A DNA stretch of 64,000 bases from DASPJR01 sp035628505 (lineage in GTDB: Bacteria; Planctomycetota; SZUA-567; H5-PLA8). The position numbers and the translations under genes were made by a program. The stretch is taken from positions 19,321 through 83,320 of the forward strand of contig DASPJR010000178.1 of NCBI GenBank assembly GCA_035628505.1, in the 5' to 3' direction. Below the pieces are notes generated by a model that was not told the origin of the DNA, ran no database searches, and saw only the letters and a program-made list of their open reading frames with translations. Position 1 is the stretch's first letter. Each line of letters begins with the position of its first letter. Shown in pieces: positions 51,261 to 60,513 of this stretch.

Positions 51261-52166
51261 CTAGCGTTTGTCGATTTCGTCGATGAATGCTTTTATCCCC
51301 TCCGTGACAGCATCGCCGCCGTCGCTGAAGAACTCAGTGTGATCCGGCGTGTCGATCGAGATGCGCTTTACCGGAACCTTCGCGGACGCAGCGAGGCGGT
51401 CCGCCATGACGAAGGGTATCATGCGGTCGCCGCGGCTGTGGCCGATCAGCACCGGGCACGTCACGCTTGCAATCTTCCGCGCGCCTTCGAAGCGGTGCTT
51501 CAGAATCGCGCTGATCATGAATGTCGGTAAAAACGGGTAAGTGCTGCTGCCCATGTCGGCCATGCTCGAAAACGTGCTGAACACCGCCAGCCCTGAAGTA
51601 CTCTTTCGAGACGCCAGATCGATCGCGACCGCACCGCCAAGCGACCAGCCGGAGACAATAATTTTTTTCGGATCGATGTCGCCTCGCGAGAGCAGATGCG
51701 CGTGCGCGGCGTCGGCTGTTTCGTAGCACCCGCTCTCGCTGGGCTTGCCGCCGCTCATGCCGTAGCCGGCGTACTCCGGGATGAGCACGTTCGTGCCCAT
51801 GCGGCGAAACTCATCCAGCTGAAAACGCGCCTCAGAGAGGCACATCGCATTGCCGTAGAAAAAGAGCAGCGTCGGGCGGCGCGCTGCGTCAGGGTGCGGC
51901 TTGCCATCGGCTTGCAGAACGCTCCCGAACAGCGCAGCGATGCTTTCGCCGCTGGAAGTTCTAAGCTGCACCAGTTCCGTTCCGGCCGCTGGAGCAAAGA
52001 CGCGCTTTCCTTGCGTACTGGAACCAGGAAAGATCAGAAACGTCTGTCCGAAGTAGAGGAAGATGAGAACGACGACATAAACCAGCCCAATCAGCCGCAG
52101 CACACGCCAGTACCAGGCGGTTTTTCTGCGCGGGGGTTTTTCGGGTTCACTAGCGGGCTCAGCCAT
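51261..52166 (-). CDS. membrane-anchored alpha/beta hydrolase
   Basis: A 301-residue protein with an N-terminal membrane helix (VLRLIGLVYVVVLIFLYFG) and an alpha/beta hydrolase domain. The catalytic triad is visible: Ser in GWSLGG, Asp in HSRGDRMIP, His in PDHTEFF. The oxyanion region LLFFYGNAMCL and EYAGYGMSGG are typical of the BEM46/ABHD13-like serine hydrolases. Substrate unknown. It ends 6 bp from the stop of the convergent DUF2161 gene. Confidence 0.88.
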   Translation of the reverse strand: MAEPASEPEKPPRRKTAWYWRVLRLIGLVYVVVLIFLYFGQTFLIFPGSSTQGKRVFAPAAGTELVQLRTSSGESIAALFGSVLQADGKPHPDAARRPTLLFFYGNAMCLSEARFQLDEFRRMGTNVLIPEYAGYGMSGGKPSESGCYETADAAHAHLLSRGDIDPKKIIVSGWSLGGAVAIDLASRKSTSGLAVFSTFSSMADMGSSTYPFLPTFMISAILKHRFEGARKIASVTCPVLIGHSRGDRMIPFVMADRLAASAKVPVKRISIDTPDHTEFFSDGGDAVTEGIKAFIDEIDKR

Positions 52167-52238
52167 ACACCCGCACTATACCCTACGCGCTGCCGCTAGC
52201 GCCAACTTTGTGTCTCCATGTTGAACGAAACGGATCGC

Positions 52239-52889
52239 CTATCGTTTGACGACCTGCATTCCATCGCGGCCGACGATGATCTTTCCGCCGGCCATACGCA
52301 CGGTCCAGCGTATCGCATAGCCGAGGCCGATCTCTTTGAGCTTCAACGTCACCGGATTTTTCTTAAGGCTCTCGTCCATGCCCATCTTGATGCCAGGCGT
52401 TTCGGTGAGCTGCTTTATTGCTTCGCCGGCCGGCATGGCTTCGGGTTCAAAATTCAGCATTTCGGCACGGTTGTCGAGCATCTTCGCGATGGGCAGGTCT
52501 TCAGGCAGCAGCATGTTCTTGTCGAGTTTCGCCGGATTGTAGATGAAAATCGCCATGTCCCGCACTTCGTACTCCAGCTTCAGCGGCGTGAGCACCTGCT
52601 TGAGCGCCGAGCCTAGCGCGATGTCCTTGGCGTTCAGTGTCACGACCGGCTTCGACGCAAGCGCCGCGGGATCAACCACAAACGTGACCCCGGCCTGCTC
52701 GCGGAACCAGTCAATCAGTTCATCGAACGGCTTCTTCACATCGCCGCTGACTTTCTTCTCGAGCGCCGCGTTAAACGGCTTGCGCCACGGCTCCTGCCCA
52801 GGGCGCACCGGCTGCGGAAACTGCAGCGCGTGCGCGGAAGAGCAGACCAGAAGTGCAGCAAAAAGGGCAGCGGCAGGACGTGACGGCAT
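52239..52889 (-). CDS. secreted STN-domain protein
   Basis: A 216-residue protein with a signal peptide (PAAALFAALLVCSSAHA) and GGAGGGAG before ATG 52889. The centre (PFDELIDWFREQAGVTFVVDPAAL, NAKDIALGSALKQVLTPLKLEYEV) is a secretin/TonB N-terminal (STN) domain, normally a signalling or assembly domain of secretins and TonB receptors. Here it stands alone, followed by a second, similarly built alpha/beta segment (PGIKMGMDESLKKNPVTL...). Planctomycetota have many such stand-alone proteins. Role unknown. Confidence 0.7.
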   Translation of the reverse strand: MPSRPAAALFAALLVCSSAHALQFPQPVRPGQEPWRKPFNAALEKKVSGDVKKPFDELIDWFREQAGVTFVVDPAALASKPVVTLNAKDIALGSALKQVLTPLKLEYEVRDMAIFIYNPAKLDKNMLLPEDLPIAKMLDNRAEMLNFEPEAMPAGEAIKQLTETPGIKMGMDESLKKNPVTLKLKEIGLGYAIRWTVRMAGGKIIVGRDGMQVVKR

Positions 52890-53028
52890 GGGGAACTCCC
52901 TCCTTATATAAGTTCCGACGCGCAAGTGGCGGAGTTAATCAGGCGCGAAAAGTAATCGTTTTTGCAATACATCACAAGATCTGGCGTGAGTGCCTGCTGT
53001 TGTTCCCGTTTCACAGCAAGATCTTAAC

Positions 53029-53041
53029 GGCACGGCGTGCC
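53029..53041. promoter_or_regulatory. 13-bp palindrome upstream of ribBA
   Basis: GGCACG-G-CGTGCC lies 36 bp before the ribBA start and just upstream of a TAGAAT (53064-53069) that may be the -10 box. If that box is used, the mRNA would be nearly leaderless. The usual FMN riboswitch was not seen, so this palindrome is a candidate control site. Confidence 0.3.
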
Positions 53042-53076
53042 ATGCAAGCTTTCACGGCTTGTGTAGAATAGCCGGC

Positions 53077-54384
53077 ATGAAAAAGAAAGACGCATCCAGA
53101 AAAGCCCCGCGACGGGCGGGCATTCCGAAGCTTGCGCCGGGGCAGCCGCATCCTGATCACAACTCTCCCTTCTGCTCCATTCCGGACGCTCTGAAGGAAC
53201 TTCGCGACGGCCGCTTCGTGATTCTGGTCGATGACGAGGACCGTGAAAACGAGGGCGACCTGGTCATCGCAGCTGAGAAAGTCACGCCCGCGGCGATCAA
53301 TTTCATGAGCAAGCATGCGCGCGGCCTGATCTGTCTGGCGCTTACGGAAAAACGCTGCGACGAGCTGCAGCTTCCGCTTCAGGCATCGGTGAACACCGCC
53401 CGCTTCGGAACTGCCTTCACCGTCTCCATTGAGGCCCGCACGGGTGTTACGACCGGCATCAGTGCCGCCGACCGCGCGCACACGATCCGCACGGCTGTGA
53501 ATCCCAGGTCCGGTCCTGAAGACCTGGCGCGGCCCGGGCATGTGTTTCCGCTGCGGGCGCGCGATGGAGGCGTGCTGGTGCGCGCCGGCCAGACGGAAGG
53601 CAGCGTGGATCTCTGCCGCCTTGCGGGCATGAACCCCGCGGGCGTGATCTGCGAGATCATGAATGACGACGGCACAATGGCGCGCCTGAGCCATCTCGAG
53701 CTCTTCGCGGCTGAACACAATCTGAAAATTATTTCGATCCGCGATCTGATCGAATACCGCCGCGCGACGGAGAAACTCATCGAGCGCGCTGCCGAAGTCT
53801 CACTGCCCACGCGCTTCGGAACTTTCAAACTGTACGCGTACGTTTCGAAGATGGGTGACCATGAAGAGCATCACCTCGCGATGACGATGGGCGACATCCG
53901 CCCGGGCGTCATTCAGACAGAACCGATTCTCGTGCGCGTTCACAGCGAGTGCCTTACCGGTGACGCGCTGGGCAGCCTGCGCTGCGACTGCGGCCCGCAG
54001 CTCGCCGCGGCGCAGCAGGCCATCGCGAAAGCCGGCAAAGGAACGATCCTGTACATGCGCCAGGAAGGGCGCGGTATCGGACTCGTGAACAAGCTGAAGG
54101 CGTACGAGCTGCAGGAGAAGGGCCACGATACCGTGCAGGCCAACGTGGAACTGGGATTCAAGCCCGATCTGCGTCGCTACGGCCTCGGCGCGCAGATGCT
54201 GGTGGATCTGGGTATCCGAAAAATCCGGCTGCTGACCAATAACCCAAGAAAGATTGTCGGTCTTGGCGGGTATGGGTTGGAAGTCGTCGACCGCGTGCCG
54301 ATCCAGATGCCGGCCGTGACGCATAACAAGAATTACTTATCGACGAAAAAGAATAAGTTAGGGCATCTACTGGAGGATATCTGA
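53077..54384 (+). CDS. ribBA: bifunctional riboflavin biosynthesis protein RibBA
   Basis: A 435-residue fusion. The N-terminal 3,4-dihydroxy-2-butanone-4-phosphate synthase domain (about 33-230) has DDEDRENEGDL, TGISAADRAHTI and GHVFPLRARDGGVL. The C-terminal GTP cyclohydrolase II domain (about 240-430) has the zinc motif HSECLTGDALGSLRCDCG, RQEGRGIGL and LGLGAQ-like LGAQMLVDLG. It makes both precursors of riboflavin in the cytoplasm. ATG 53077 is chosen; a long open frame upstream is not domain-like. The GTP cyclohydrolase domain keeps its catalytic Arg and zinc cysteines, so it should be active. Confidence 0.96.
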   Translation: MKKKDASRKAPRRAGIPKLAPGQPHPDHNSPFCSIPDALKELRDGRFVILVDDEDRENEGDLVIAAEKVTPAAINFMSKHARGLICLALTEKRCDELQLPLQASVNTARFGTAFTVSIEARTGVTTGISAADRAHTIRTAVNPRSGPEDLARPGHVFPLRARDGGVLVRAGQTEGSVDLCRLAGMNPAGVICEIMNDDGTMARLSHLELFAAEHNLKIISIRDLIEYRRATEKLIERAAEVSLPTRFGTFKLYAYVSKMGDHEEHHLAMTMGDIRPGVIQTEPILVRVHSECLTGDALGSLRCDCGPQLAAAQQAIAKAGKGTILYMRQEGRGIGLVNKLKAYELQEKGHDTVQANVELGFKPDLRRYGLGAQMLVDLGIRKIRLLTNNPRKIVGLGGYGLEVVDRVPIQMPAVTHNKNYLSTKKNKLGHLLEDI

Positions 54385-54406
54385 GGAGGATTACCGTTGT
54401 TGGTAA

Positions 54407-55105
54407 TTACTTCAGCACCGCCGGCTTCTCGACGGGCTTGATTGTCGCTTCGCCGCTGACGCGCTTTTCCAGCACGTAATACTTGTCCTTCTTCAGCTTC
54501 GTATAGACAGCCTGCCCATGCGCGGCGCGAACGCCGCGTTCTTTGGCCAGCTTCGGGTCGTTGGCCAGTTCCCAGAATTCCTGCCAGAGCTTCTGTTCAA
54601 CATCGGATGCGGCCTTGCTGCCATAGCCGCCAGGAGTCTGGCCCGGTTTATCCAGCACGTATCCGTCTTCGGGCTTCTGCTTGCTGCTGAACACGCGCCG
54701 GAAGAGGATGATCGACTTGTTCATGAACTGCTCTGAGAGCTCCTTGTCCTTCAAACTTTCATTTAAAGGCTTGAACGGCTCCTCGAACTTGATCACCAGC
54801 ATGTCGAAATAGACCTCTTCACCTTCGACATCGATGACCACTGGCTCCCCGATCGCGTCGCCTTTTTCGTTTACTTCGACAAATTTGAATTTCGTCCGCT
54901 CCGGCGTCTGCGATAGCACCGCGACCTCCGCCATACGCACGTCTTTGGTGAGCTGTTCCACAATCAATTTCAGATTCGCGACCAGCCGTGCCTGCTCACG
55001 CATCGGGCCCCAGTACAGTTTTTCGGCGAGGTAGACTCCGCCTGCCCCGAAACCAATGCACAGCAGAATAAATAGTCCAATAATGGCGTTCTTCGAACGT
55101 GACAT
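54407..55105 (-). CDS. membrane-anchored protein of unknown function
   Basis: A 232-residue protein: one N-terminal membrane helix (AIIGLFILLCIGFGAGGVYLA), a coiled-coil-like segment, then a beta-rich domain with VEVNEKGDAIGEPVVIDVEGEEVYFDMLVIKFE and FRRVFSSKQKPEDGY. AGAGGAAC precedes ATG 55105. A similar protein type occurs in other PVC genomes as far as I recall, always unannotated. It runs towards ribBA and diverges from the TerB/DUF697 gene. Confidence 0.65.
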   Translation of the reverse strand: MSRSKNAIIGLFILLCIGFGAGGVYLAEKLYWGPMREQARLVANLKLIVEQLTKDVRMAEVAVLSQTPERTKFKFVEVNEKGDAIGEPVVIDVEGEEVYFDMLVIKFEEPFKPLNESLKDKELSEQFMNKSIILFRRVFSSKQKPEDGYVLDKPGQTPGGYGSKAASDVEQKLWQEFWELANDPKLAKERGVRAAHGQAVYTKLKKDKYYVLEKRVSGEATIKPVEKPAVLK

Positions 55106-55239
55106 GTGTTCCTCTCAGAGCCGACTTCATCCCGACTGCCCTTATTCTCAACACCACGCAAAGCCATGTCCAGCTTTTTGCTTTACGTTCTGCAGCAAAG
55201 CTTAGAATGCATCTTCGAGCGCATTATTGGGGGAATTGC

Positions 55240-56181
55240 ATGGATAAGCTCACGGCAGAAGGCCTCGCTGGCATCCGGCTGCTTTTCTGCATGGCCAGGG
55301 CCGACGGCGTGCTTCGCGCGGATGAACGTTTTGCGCTGGAGGACGCGCTGGCCGGTGTGAAACTGCCCGATGGCATCAGCGTCGAGCAGCTTGAGAATGA
55401 GACAAATTCTCCGGCCGATCTCGCCGCACAGATCACCTCCGCCGAGAGCCGCGATTTCACCTACGCCAGCGTGTATGCACTCGCACATTGCGACCGCCAT
55501 CTGCATGAAGCAGAAGAGAGAATCCTGAAAGAGCTGCGCGCCGCGTGGAAAATCGAAGGCAAGGACGACCAGGCTCTGGCGCAGGCTCTTGATGCCGGTC
55601 AGCGTGCCGTGCCCGAAAGCGGAGCCACTGTCATCAACGATCCGGGCAAACGCCGCGAAGCGTTTGAAAAATTGCTGACCCGTTACGCTCTGCTCACCGC
55701 CGTTACCGGCGCCATTCCTGTGCCGCTGGTGCCGGATCTGCTCGTCGTTCCGATGCAGGTGAAAATGATCTACGACGTCGCGGCGCTGTTTGGCCACAAG
55801 AGCGACCGGCAGACGGTTCAACTGATGCTCGAGACCCTTGGCGTGGGCACCGGCGTGCGCATCGCCGTCTCCGTCATCTGCAAATTCGTGCCGGTCTGGG
55901 GAAGCGTTGTCGGCGGTGCGTCGGCATACGCCACCACGTACGCGCTTGCCAAGGTCGCCTACGTCTTCTACGAGGGCGGCGGCAAGCAGCCTATCGAATC
56001 GCTCAAGCCGGTGTTCCGGGCTGAGCAGGAAAAAGGAAAGAAGGAGTTTGAGCAGCACCGCGCGGCCGTCGCGGAAGCCGAAAAGCAGCACGGCGAGACG
56101 CTCAAGAAGCTGGCCTTTGAACTGCAGAGCGGAAAGATTTCGCAGAAGGAATACGAGCAGAGAGTCGATTCACTGGCCTGA
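55240..56181 (+). CDS. TerB-like and DUF697 domain protein
   Basis: A 313-residue protein. Residues 5-105 are TerB-like helices (FCMARADGVLRADER, CDRHLHEAEERIL), a family linked to membrane stress and tellurite resistance. Residues about 145-245 are DUF697: AVTGAIPVPLVPDLLVVPMQVKMIYDVA, CKFVPVWGSVVGGASAYATTYALAKVA, which is membrane-associated. A charged C-terminal coiled coil resembling a SHOCT motif (SGKISQKEYEQRVDSLA) ends the chain. GGGGGAA precedes ATG 55240; the frame upstream is non-conserved. Probably an envelope-stress or membrane-remodelling protein. Confidence 0.8.
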   Translation: MDKLTAEGLAGIRLLFCMARADGVLRADERFALEDALAGVKLPDGISVEQLENETNSPADLAAQITSAESRDFTYASVYALAHCDRHLHEAEERILKELRAAWKIEGKDDQALAQALDAGQRAVPESGATVINDPGKRREAFEKLLTRYALLTAVTGAIPVPLVPDLLVVPMQVKMIYDVAALFGHKSDRQTVQLMLETLGVGTGVRIAVSVICKFVPVWGSVVGGASAYATTYALAKVAYVFYEGGGKQPIESLKPVFRAEQEKGKKEFEQHRAAVAEAEKQHGETLKKLAFELQSGKISQKEYEQRVDSLA

Positions 56182-56270
56182 GAGCCGTATGCGACCGGAC
56201 GCCGCTGCTTGACGGATGACGCGCGCCCGAGTTTACTGGATGTACGAAAGACGGATTGAGGCCACGCGCA

Positions 56271-59200
56271 ATGCCACCTCCGGCCATCTATTGCACCGAC
56301 ACACAGGACCGCATCCCGCTCGAGTATTTCGCACAGGGAAAAGCGGTCTGGTGCAACGGCAAGCCGTACCTCGCCTTTGCCGCAAAAAATCTGGGGCTGC
56401 GCCCGGACGCCGGTCCACCGGCCAAGTACGCGCATCTCTTCCCTGGCAGCGCAGCGGCGCCCGCGCCCGCTCCTGCGCCGTCTCCAGTTCCATCGCCCTC
56501 TCCCTTTCAACGTCCGGCCGTTTCGCTGCCGCAGTCCACGCCGCAGCCACGCGAGTCCCCGTTCCAGCGTCCAGCGGTCTCTGTTTCGCCCGCGCCGGTT
56601 CAGCGGCCTGCGCCTCCGCCGCCGCCAGTTACCAACACGGACGAAGTAAATGTCACGATGCATGAGGTTCGCCTCACGCCGGCGCAGCGCCAGACCGGGA
56701 TCGTTCCACCCGCGCCCGGGCAGCGCCAGACCGGCGTTGTGCCCCCGGCGCCCGCAGCCGCCGCGCGATTTCAGCCGCCGCTCGAATTTACAATGCCGGC
56801 CTCGGCGCCAGCGCAGCAGCAAAAATCCGCTTCCCCGTATCAACCCATTGAGACCTCGCTTGAGCCGATCGACGTTGATGCGCTGAAGGCCGGGCCGCAA
56901 GCGGCTCCACCATCTCCGCCGCCGCAGCAGGGCATTCCTGTTCCGACAAGCGGGAACCCCGGGCTTGGCGAGTCGAGAGTTCCCTTCACAATGCCGGGAC
57001 GAAACGTCGGCGTGGGCGGATCGAGCCGCTTTGACGTTCCCAACATCGACCCCAGCATGCCGATGACCTCGGACACGCTGCCTTCACCTCCGCCGGTCGC
57101 GCCTGCGCCGAAGCCCCTGAATGAATCGCGCATCGCAACGGTGCCAAACATGCAGGGCGTGCCCGCAAGTACACCGGGCGAATCGAAGGTCAAGACGGTC
57201 CCGAATTACCCTGGGATAAAGAAAGAGAGTTCTGATCTCGAACGGACAATCGAATCGCCTGGCAGTGGGCTCTCTGGTGTGGTTGAAGATACCAAGCTGG
57301 CAGAGACCAAAGAATCCGAAGGCCCCGCCGGGCAGGTCGATGAGGATACCGCCGGCCTCGAAGACGATCAGGACATGACGCTTCAGGTTGATCCAAACGA
57401 TCTGCGTAAAATGCTCGGTCAGCATCAGCAGTCCGCGGCCACGGCGCGGCCGAAGCCTCCACCACCTCCGCCTGTGGATGAAGACAGCGACGACTTCGAA
57501 CCGACCATGCGCGTGAATATGGAGCAGGAGATGCGGGATGCGCTGAACAAGCATTCCAACATCCCCGCAGCACGGCGCACTGAGGACGATGATAACGAAC
57601 CGGCATCGACCATGCGGCCCTCGCCTGTTCCGATTCCCACCAAGCTCGTTGAATCGACGAACTCAGGAAGCAATTGGAATGTCGGAGCGGCCATAAGGCT
57701 GCGTGGCGAGCCGGATCAAGAGCAGAAAGCGGCCGAAGCCGAAAAACTGAGCCGGGAACAAGCGGCCGCCCGAAAGCGCTCCGAGGAGCAGGCTGAAAAG
57801 GAACGGCTGGCACGCGAGCGATCGGAACAGTCCGAAACTGAACGCCTGGTGCAGGCCGTGGCCGAAGCCGAGCAGCGCCTGCGGCAACTGCGTGAAGAAA
57901 AGCTCCTGGTGCTGAAGCAGATCGAAGACGCTCAAAAAGCGGCCGCGGCCGCTCGCGAGGAAGTTCAAGCACGCGCAGCTGCCAAGGCCGACGCCGAAGC
58001 TCGGGCTCACGCCGAAGCGGTTGAACTTTCGCAGTCGCAGAACGAAGCGCGCAAGCACAGCGAGGCGCGCGACCAGGCCCTCGCCCGCGCCGAAGCTGCA
58101 GCCAAGGCCGAGAAGACTGCTCGCGCCAAAGCCGAGGAAGAAGCACGCGCAAAGCTTGCGGCCGAAACGCAGGCGCGCTTGGAAGCCGAAGCCCGGGCAC
58201 GGGCGGAAGCCGAAGTGCGTGCGCGCGCCAAGGCTGAAGCACAGGCACTGCTGGAAGCCAAGGAGCGCGCCGAACGCGAAGCAGCCGCGCTTGAGGACGC
58301 GCAAAATGTCGCCGAAGCAGTGGCTGAAGCGCAGGCCAAGGCGAAACTGGAAAGCGAAACGCTGCAGCGGCTGGAGAGCGCCATCCGCGCACGCGTGGAA
58401 TCGGCCGCGAAGCTCAAGGCTGAAATCCAGGAGCGCTTGAAATCCGAGGGCGAAGCCAAGGCGCGCGCTGAAGCTGCGGCGCTGGCCGCGAAGCTGGCTG
58501 AGGAAAAGCTGCGCGAGCTGAATTTGGCCGAGGAACGCGCGGAAGTTGACGCGCAGGAGCGCCAGAAAGCCGTGGAGCGCGCTGCCGAAGAAGCGCGGAT
58601 CAGGGCCGAGCAGGAAACGGCCGAGCGCATCCGGGCAGAAGTCGAGGCTAAAGCCCGTGCGGCGGCTGAAGCGGCGCGCCTGGAAGCCGAAGAAAAGGTA
58701 AAAGCCGCCATGGAAGCCGCACGGCTTGAGGCGGAAGCCAAGGTAAAAGCCGCGGCCGAAGCCGCACGCCTTGAAGCCGAGGCCAAGGCTAAAGCAGCAG
58801 CCGAAGCTGCACGTGCCGAAGCTGAAGCGAAGGCCAAAGCCGCCGTTGAAACAGCGCGCCTGGAAGCGGAAAAGATCCGCGCCGCCGCTGAAGCGGCCAA
58901 AGCTGAGAGTGCCGCCAAAGCGCGCCTGGCCGCTGATGCGGCGAAACGCGAGGAAGAAGAAAAGAAAAAGCGCATGGCGGAAGCCCAGGCTCGGGAAGCG
59001 GAAGCAAAAGCCGCTGCCGAGGCCAAAGCCCGCGAGGCGGAAGCCAAGGCCACTGAGATCAAAGCCCGCGAAGCGCAAGCGAAAGCAGCTGCCGAAGCCA
59101 AGGCGCGGGAAGCGGAAGCGAAAGCTCAGGCCGAGGCAAAGGCGCGCGAAGCTGAAGCCAAAGCGCAAGCTGAGGTAAAGGCCAAACAGGAAGCAGAGGC

Positions 59201-59510
59201 TGCCAGGCGCGAAGCCGAAGCTAAAAAGAACACCAAACCCGAACCTTCGCAGGAAGCAGCGCCTAAGCCCAAGAAGGGCGTAACATTCATTCTTGAAGAT
59301 CCGCCGAGTACTGTTGATGAGGCGACGCTTGCCATCCCGCAGCGCGCCAGCGCAAACCCGGCTGACGATCCAACGTTTGTGCCGGGCTCAGGCACGCGAG
59401 CGCCTTCCGCGGAAACCGGTTCAGCGCAGGAGATCGACGAGATGGCCGAGCTCGCCAGGCAGTTCCGCGAAAAGCGCGAACGCGAGAAGAAACAGAAGAA
59501 GAATCCGTAA
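56271..59510 (+). CDS. giant Pro-rich/Ala-Glu-Lys coiled-coil protein, TolA-like
   Basis: A 1079-residue cytoplasmic protein without signal or membrane helix. Residues 1-65 are a small folded-looking head (AIYCTDTQDRIPLEYF...LAFAAKNLGL). Up to about residue 480 it is Pro/Ala-rich and disordered, and holds five acidic-Thr-hydrophobic sites: VTMHEV, LERTIES, DMTLQV, EPTMRV and ASTMRP. Residues about 483-988 are an uninterrupted Ala/Glu/Lys/Arg coiled coil with 11-residue-like periodicity, as in TolA. The C-terminus (EATLAIP, then a Lys-rich tail) adds a sixth such site. ATG 56271 has GAGG upstream. The Thr sites suggest phosphorylation by Hanks kinases and FHA binding (inference). Confidence 0.75.
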   Translation: MPPPAIYCTDTQDRIPLEYFAQGKAVWCNGKPYLAFAAKNLGLRPDAGPPAKYAHLFPGSAAAPAPAPAPSPVPSPSPFQRPAVSLPQSTPQPRESPFQRPAVSVSPAPVQRPAPPPPPVTNTDEVNVTMHEVRLTPAQRQTGIVPPAPGQRQTGVVPPAPAAAARFQPPLEFTMPASAPAQQQKSASPYQPIETSLEPIDVDALKAGPQAAPPSPPPQQGIPVPTSGNPGLGESRVPFTMPGRNVGVGGSSRFDVPNIDPSMPMTSDTLPSPPPVAPAPKPLNESRIATVPNMQGVPASTPGESKVKTVPNYPGIKKESSDLERTIESPGSGLSGVVEDTKLAETKESEGPAGQVDEDTAGLEDDQDMTLQVDPNDLRKMLGQHQQSAATARPKPPPPPPVDEDSDDFEPTMRVNMEQEMRDALNKHSNIPAARRTEDDDNEPASTMRPSPVPIPTKLVESTNSGSNWNVGAAIRLRGEPDQEQKAAEAEKLSREQAAARKRSEEQAEKERLARERSEQSETERLVQAVAEAEQRLRQLREEKLLVLKQIEDAQKAAAAAREEVQARAAAKADAEARAHAEAVELSQSQNEARKHSEARDQALARAEAAAKAEKTARAKAEEEARAKLAAETQARLEAEARARAEAEVRARAKAEAQALLEAKERAEREAAALEDAQNVAEAVAEAQAKAKLESETLQRLESAIRARVESAAKLKAEIQERLKSEGEAKARAEAAALAAKLAEEKLRELNLAEERAEVDAQERQKAVERAAEEARIRAEQETAERIRAEVEAKARAAAEAARLEAEEKVKAAMEAARLEAEAKVKAAAEAARLEAEAKAKAAAEAARAEAEAKAKAAVETARLEAEKIRAAAEAAKAESAAKARLAADAAKREEEEKKKRMAEAQAREAEAKAAAEAKAREAEAKATEIKAREAQAKAAAEAKAREAEAKAQAEAKAREAEAKAQAEVKAKQEAEAARREAEAKKNTKPEPSQEAAPKPKKGVTFILEDPPSTVDEATLAIPQRASANPADDPTFVPGSGTRAPSAETGSAQEIDEMAELARQFREKREREKKQKKNP

Positions 59511-59519
59511 GCGAACCGT

Positions 59520-60335
59520 TCAACCCATTGCCTGGAAAAGCAGGATGCTCGTGGCCACCGCGGCGTTCAGGCTTTCGGCTTCGCCCTTCATCGGAATCGT
59601 CACGCGCTCCTGGCAGGCACGCTCCATCTTTTCGGAAAGCCCTTCGCCTTCGCTGCCGATGCACAGCGCGATAGGCCGCCGCGTCCAGTCAAATTGCCGG
59701 TAGGAAACGCCGTCGCGCACGGACGTTGCGACCAGCCGCAGGCTGCGCCGCATCGCAGCTTCAAGGAACTCCTCTGTTTTAAACCGCAGGATCGGCAGCA
59801 CCAGCAGCCCGGCGGCCGTGGCGCGCACGACCTTGGCATTAAAAGGGTCGGCTGTTCCTTCAAGAGTAACAAGCGCGCTGGCGCCTGCCGCTTCACACGA
59901 ACGAATGATCGTCCCGACGTTTCCAGGATCCTGCAGTCCGCAGGCAACGACAATCAAGGCGTCAGGCCGTGAGAAGATTTCGCGTGAATCCCATTCGGGC
60001 GTCTTCACGACTGCCGCGATGCCCTGCGGCGTCATCACGTCGGCGATCTTTTTAAAGACATCGCGCGTCACCCGGGTGAGCGGGATGCGGCGGCTGGCCG
60101 CCAGGTGGACCAGTTCCAAGTCGCCCTGCAGTAGGTGATCGGCATAGATGATCTCGTGCACGGTCACGTGCTTCAAATTGAGAGCCGCCGCCACGGCACG
60201 TTTGCCTTCAAGCAGAAAGCGTTTTTTATCTCGGCGGATGTTGCCGTCGGTGCGCAGTTCCACGTACTCCTTAACGCGCGGATTCTGCGGCGACGAGAGC
60301 ATGGGAAGCGTCGAAAGGTCCTGGAGCTGGTTCAT
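59520..60335 (-). CDS. TrmH-family (SpoU) RNA 2'-O-methyltransferase
   Basis: A 271-residue SPOUT enzyme. N-terminal substrate-binding domain (NPRVKEYVELR, RFLLEGKRAVAAAL); C-terminal trefoil-knot domain with GLQDPGNVGTIIRSCEAAG (motif 1), CIGSEGEGLS (motif 2) and IPMKGEAESLNAAVATSILLF (motif 3). It methylates a ribose in tRNA or rRNA. Length and domain order match TrmH/RlmB-type proteins such as TsnR or YsgA-like, so target is open. ATG 60335 or 60302 could start the protein. Confidence 0.92.
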   Translation of the reverse strand: MNQLQDLSTLPMLSSPQNPRVKEYVELRTDGNIRRDKKRFLLEGKRAVAAALNLKHVTVHEIIYADHLLQGDLELVHLAASRRIPLTRVTRDVFKKIADVMTPQGIAAVVKTPEWDSREIFSRPDALIVVACGLQDPGNVGTIIRSCEAAGASALVTLEGTADPFNAKVVRATAAGLLVLPILRFKTEEFLEAAMRRSLRLVATSVRDGVSYRQFDWTRRPIALCIGSEGEGLSEKMERACQERVTIPMKGEAESLNAAVATSILLFQAMG

Positions 60336-60400
60336 GCATTCAGTATACGGGTTCAGGCTGAATTTCAGCGAAGTTTCTTAGGTTCGCGACCGCTGATCAG

Positions 60401-60490
60401 CTTTTCAAAATGAGAAAATAGAACGAACAATCCTTTTCAAAACGAACAAATTCCCCCGACATAAGAAAGTTTTTTTACCAATTCGAACAT
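60401..60490 (+). promoter_or_regulatory. repeated upstream sites before the DUF5985 operon
   Basis: CTTTTCAAAA occurs at 60401 and 60433 (32 bp apart, about three helical turns), AACGAACAA at 60422 and 60441, and a related CGAACATT at 60484. The region before the gene is AT-rich. These direct repeats are plausible binding sites for the winged-helix protein encoded next. Confidence 0.4.
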
Positions 60491-60513
60491 TGGTGCGTTT
60501 TCAGCTTCACACG

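Noticed and set aside
52890..53076. FMN riboswitch before ribBA
   Set aside because: No RFN-element conserved core is visible and the leader is short; only a 13-bp palindrome stands out.
57663..59168. Phe/Leu/Gly-rich open frame of 501 codons on the minus strand
   Set aside because: Antisense of the Ala/Glu/Lys coiled coil; its odd composition simply mirrors GCC/GAA/AAG codons.
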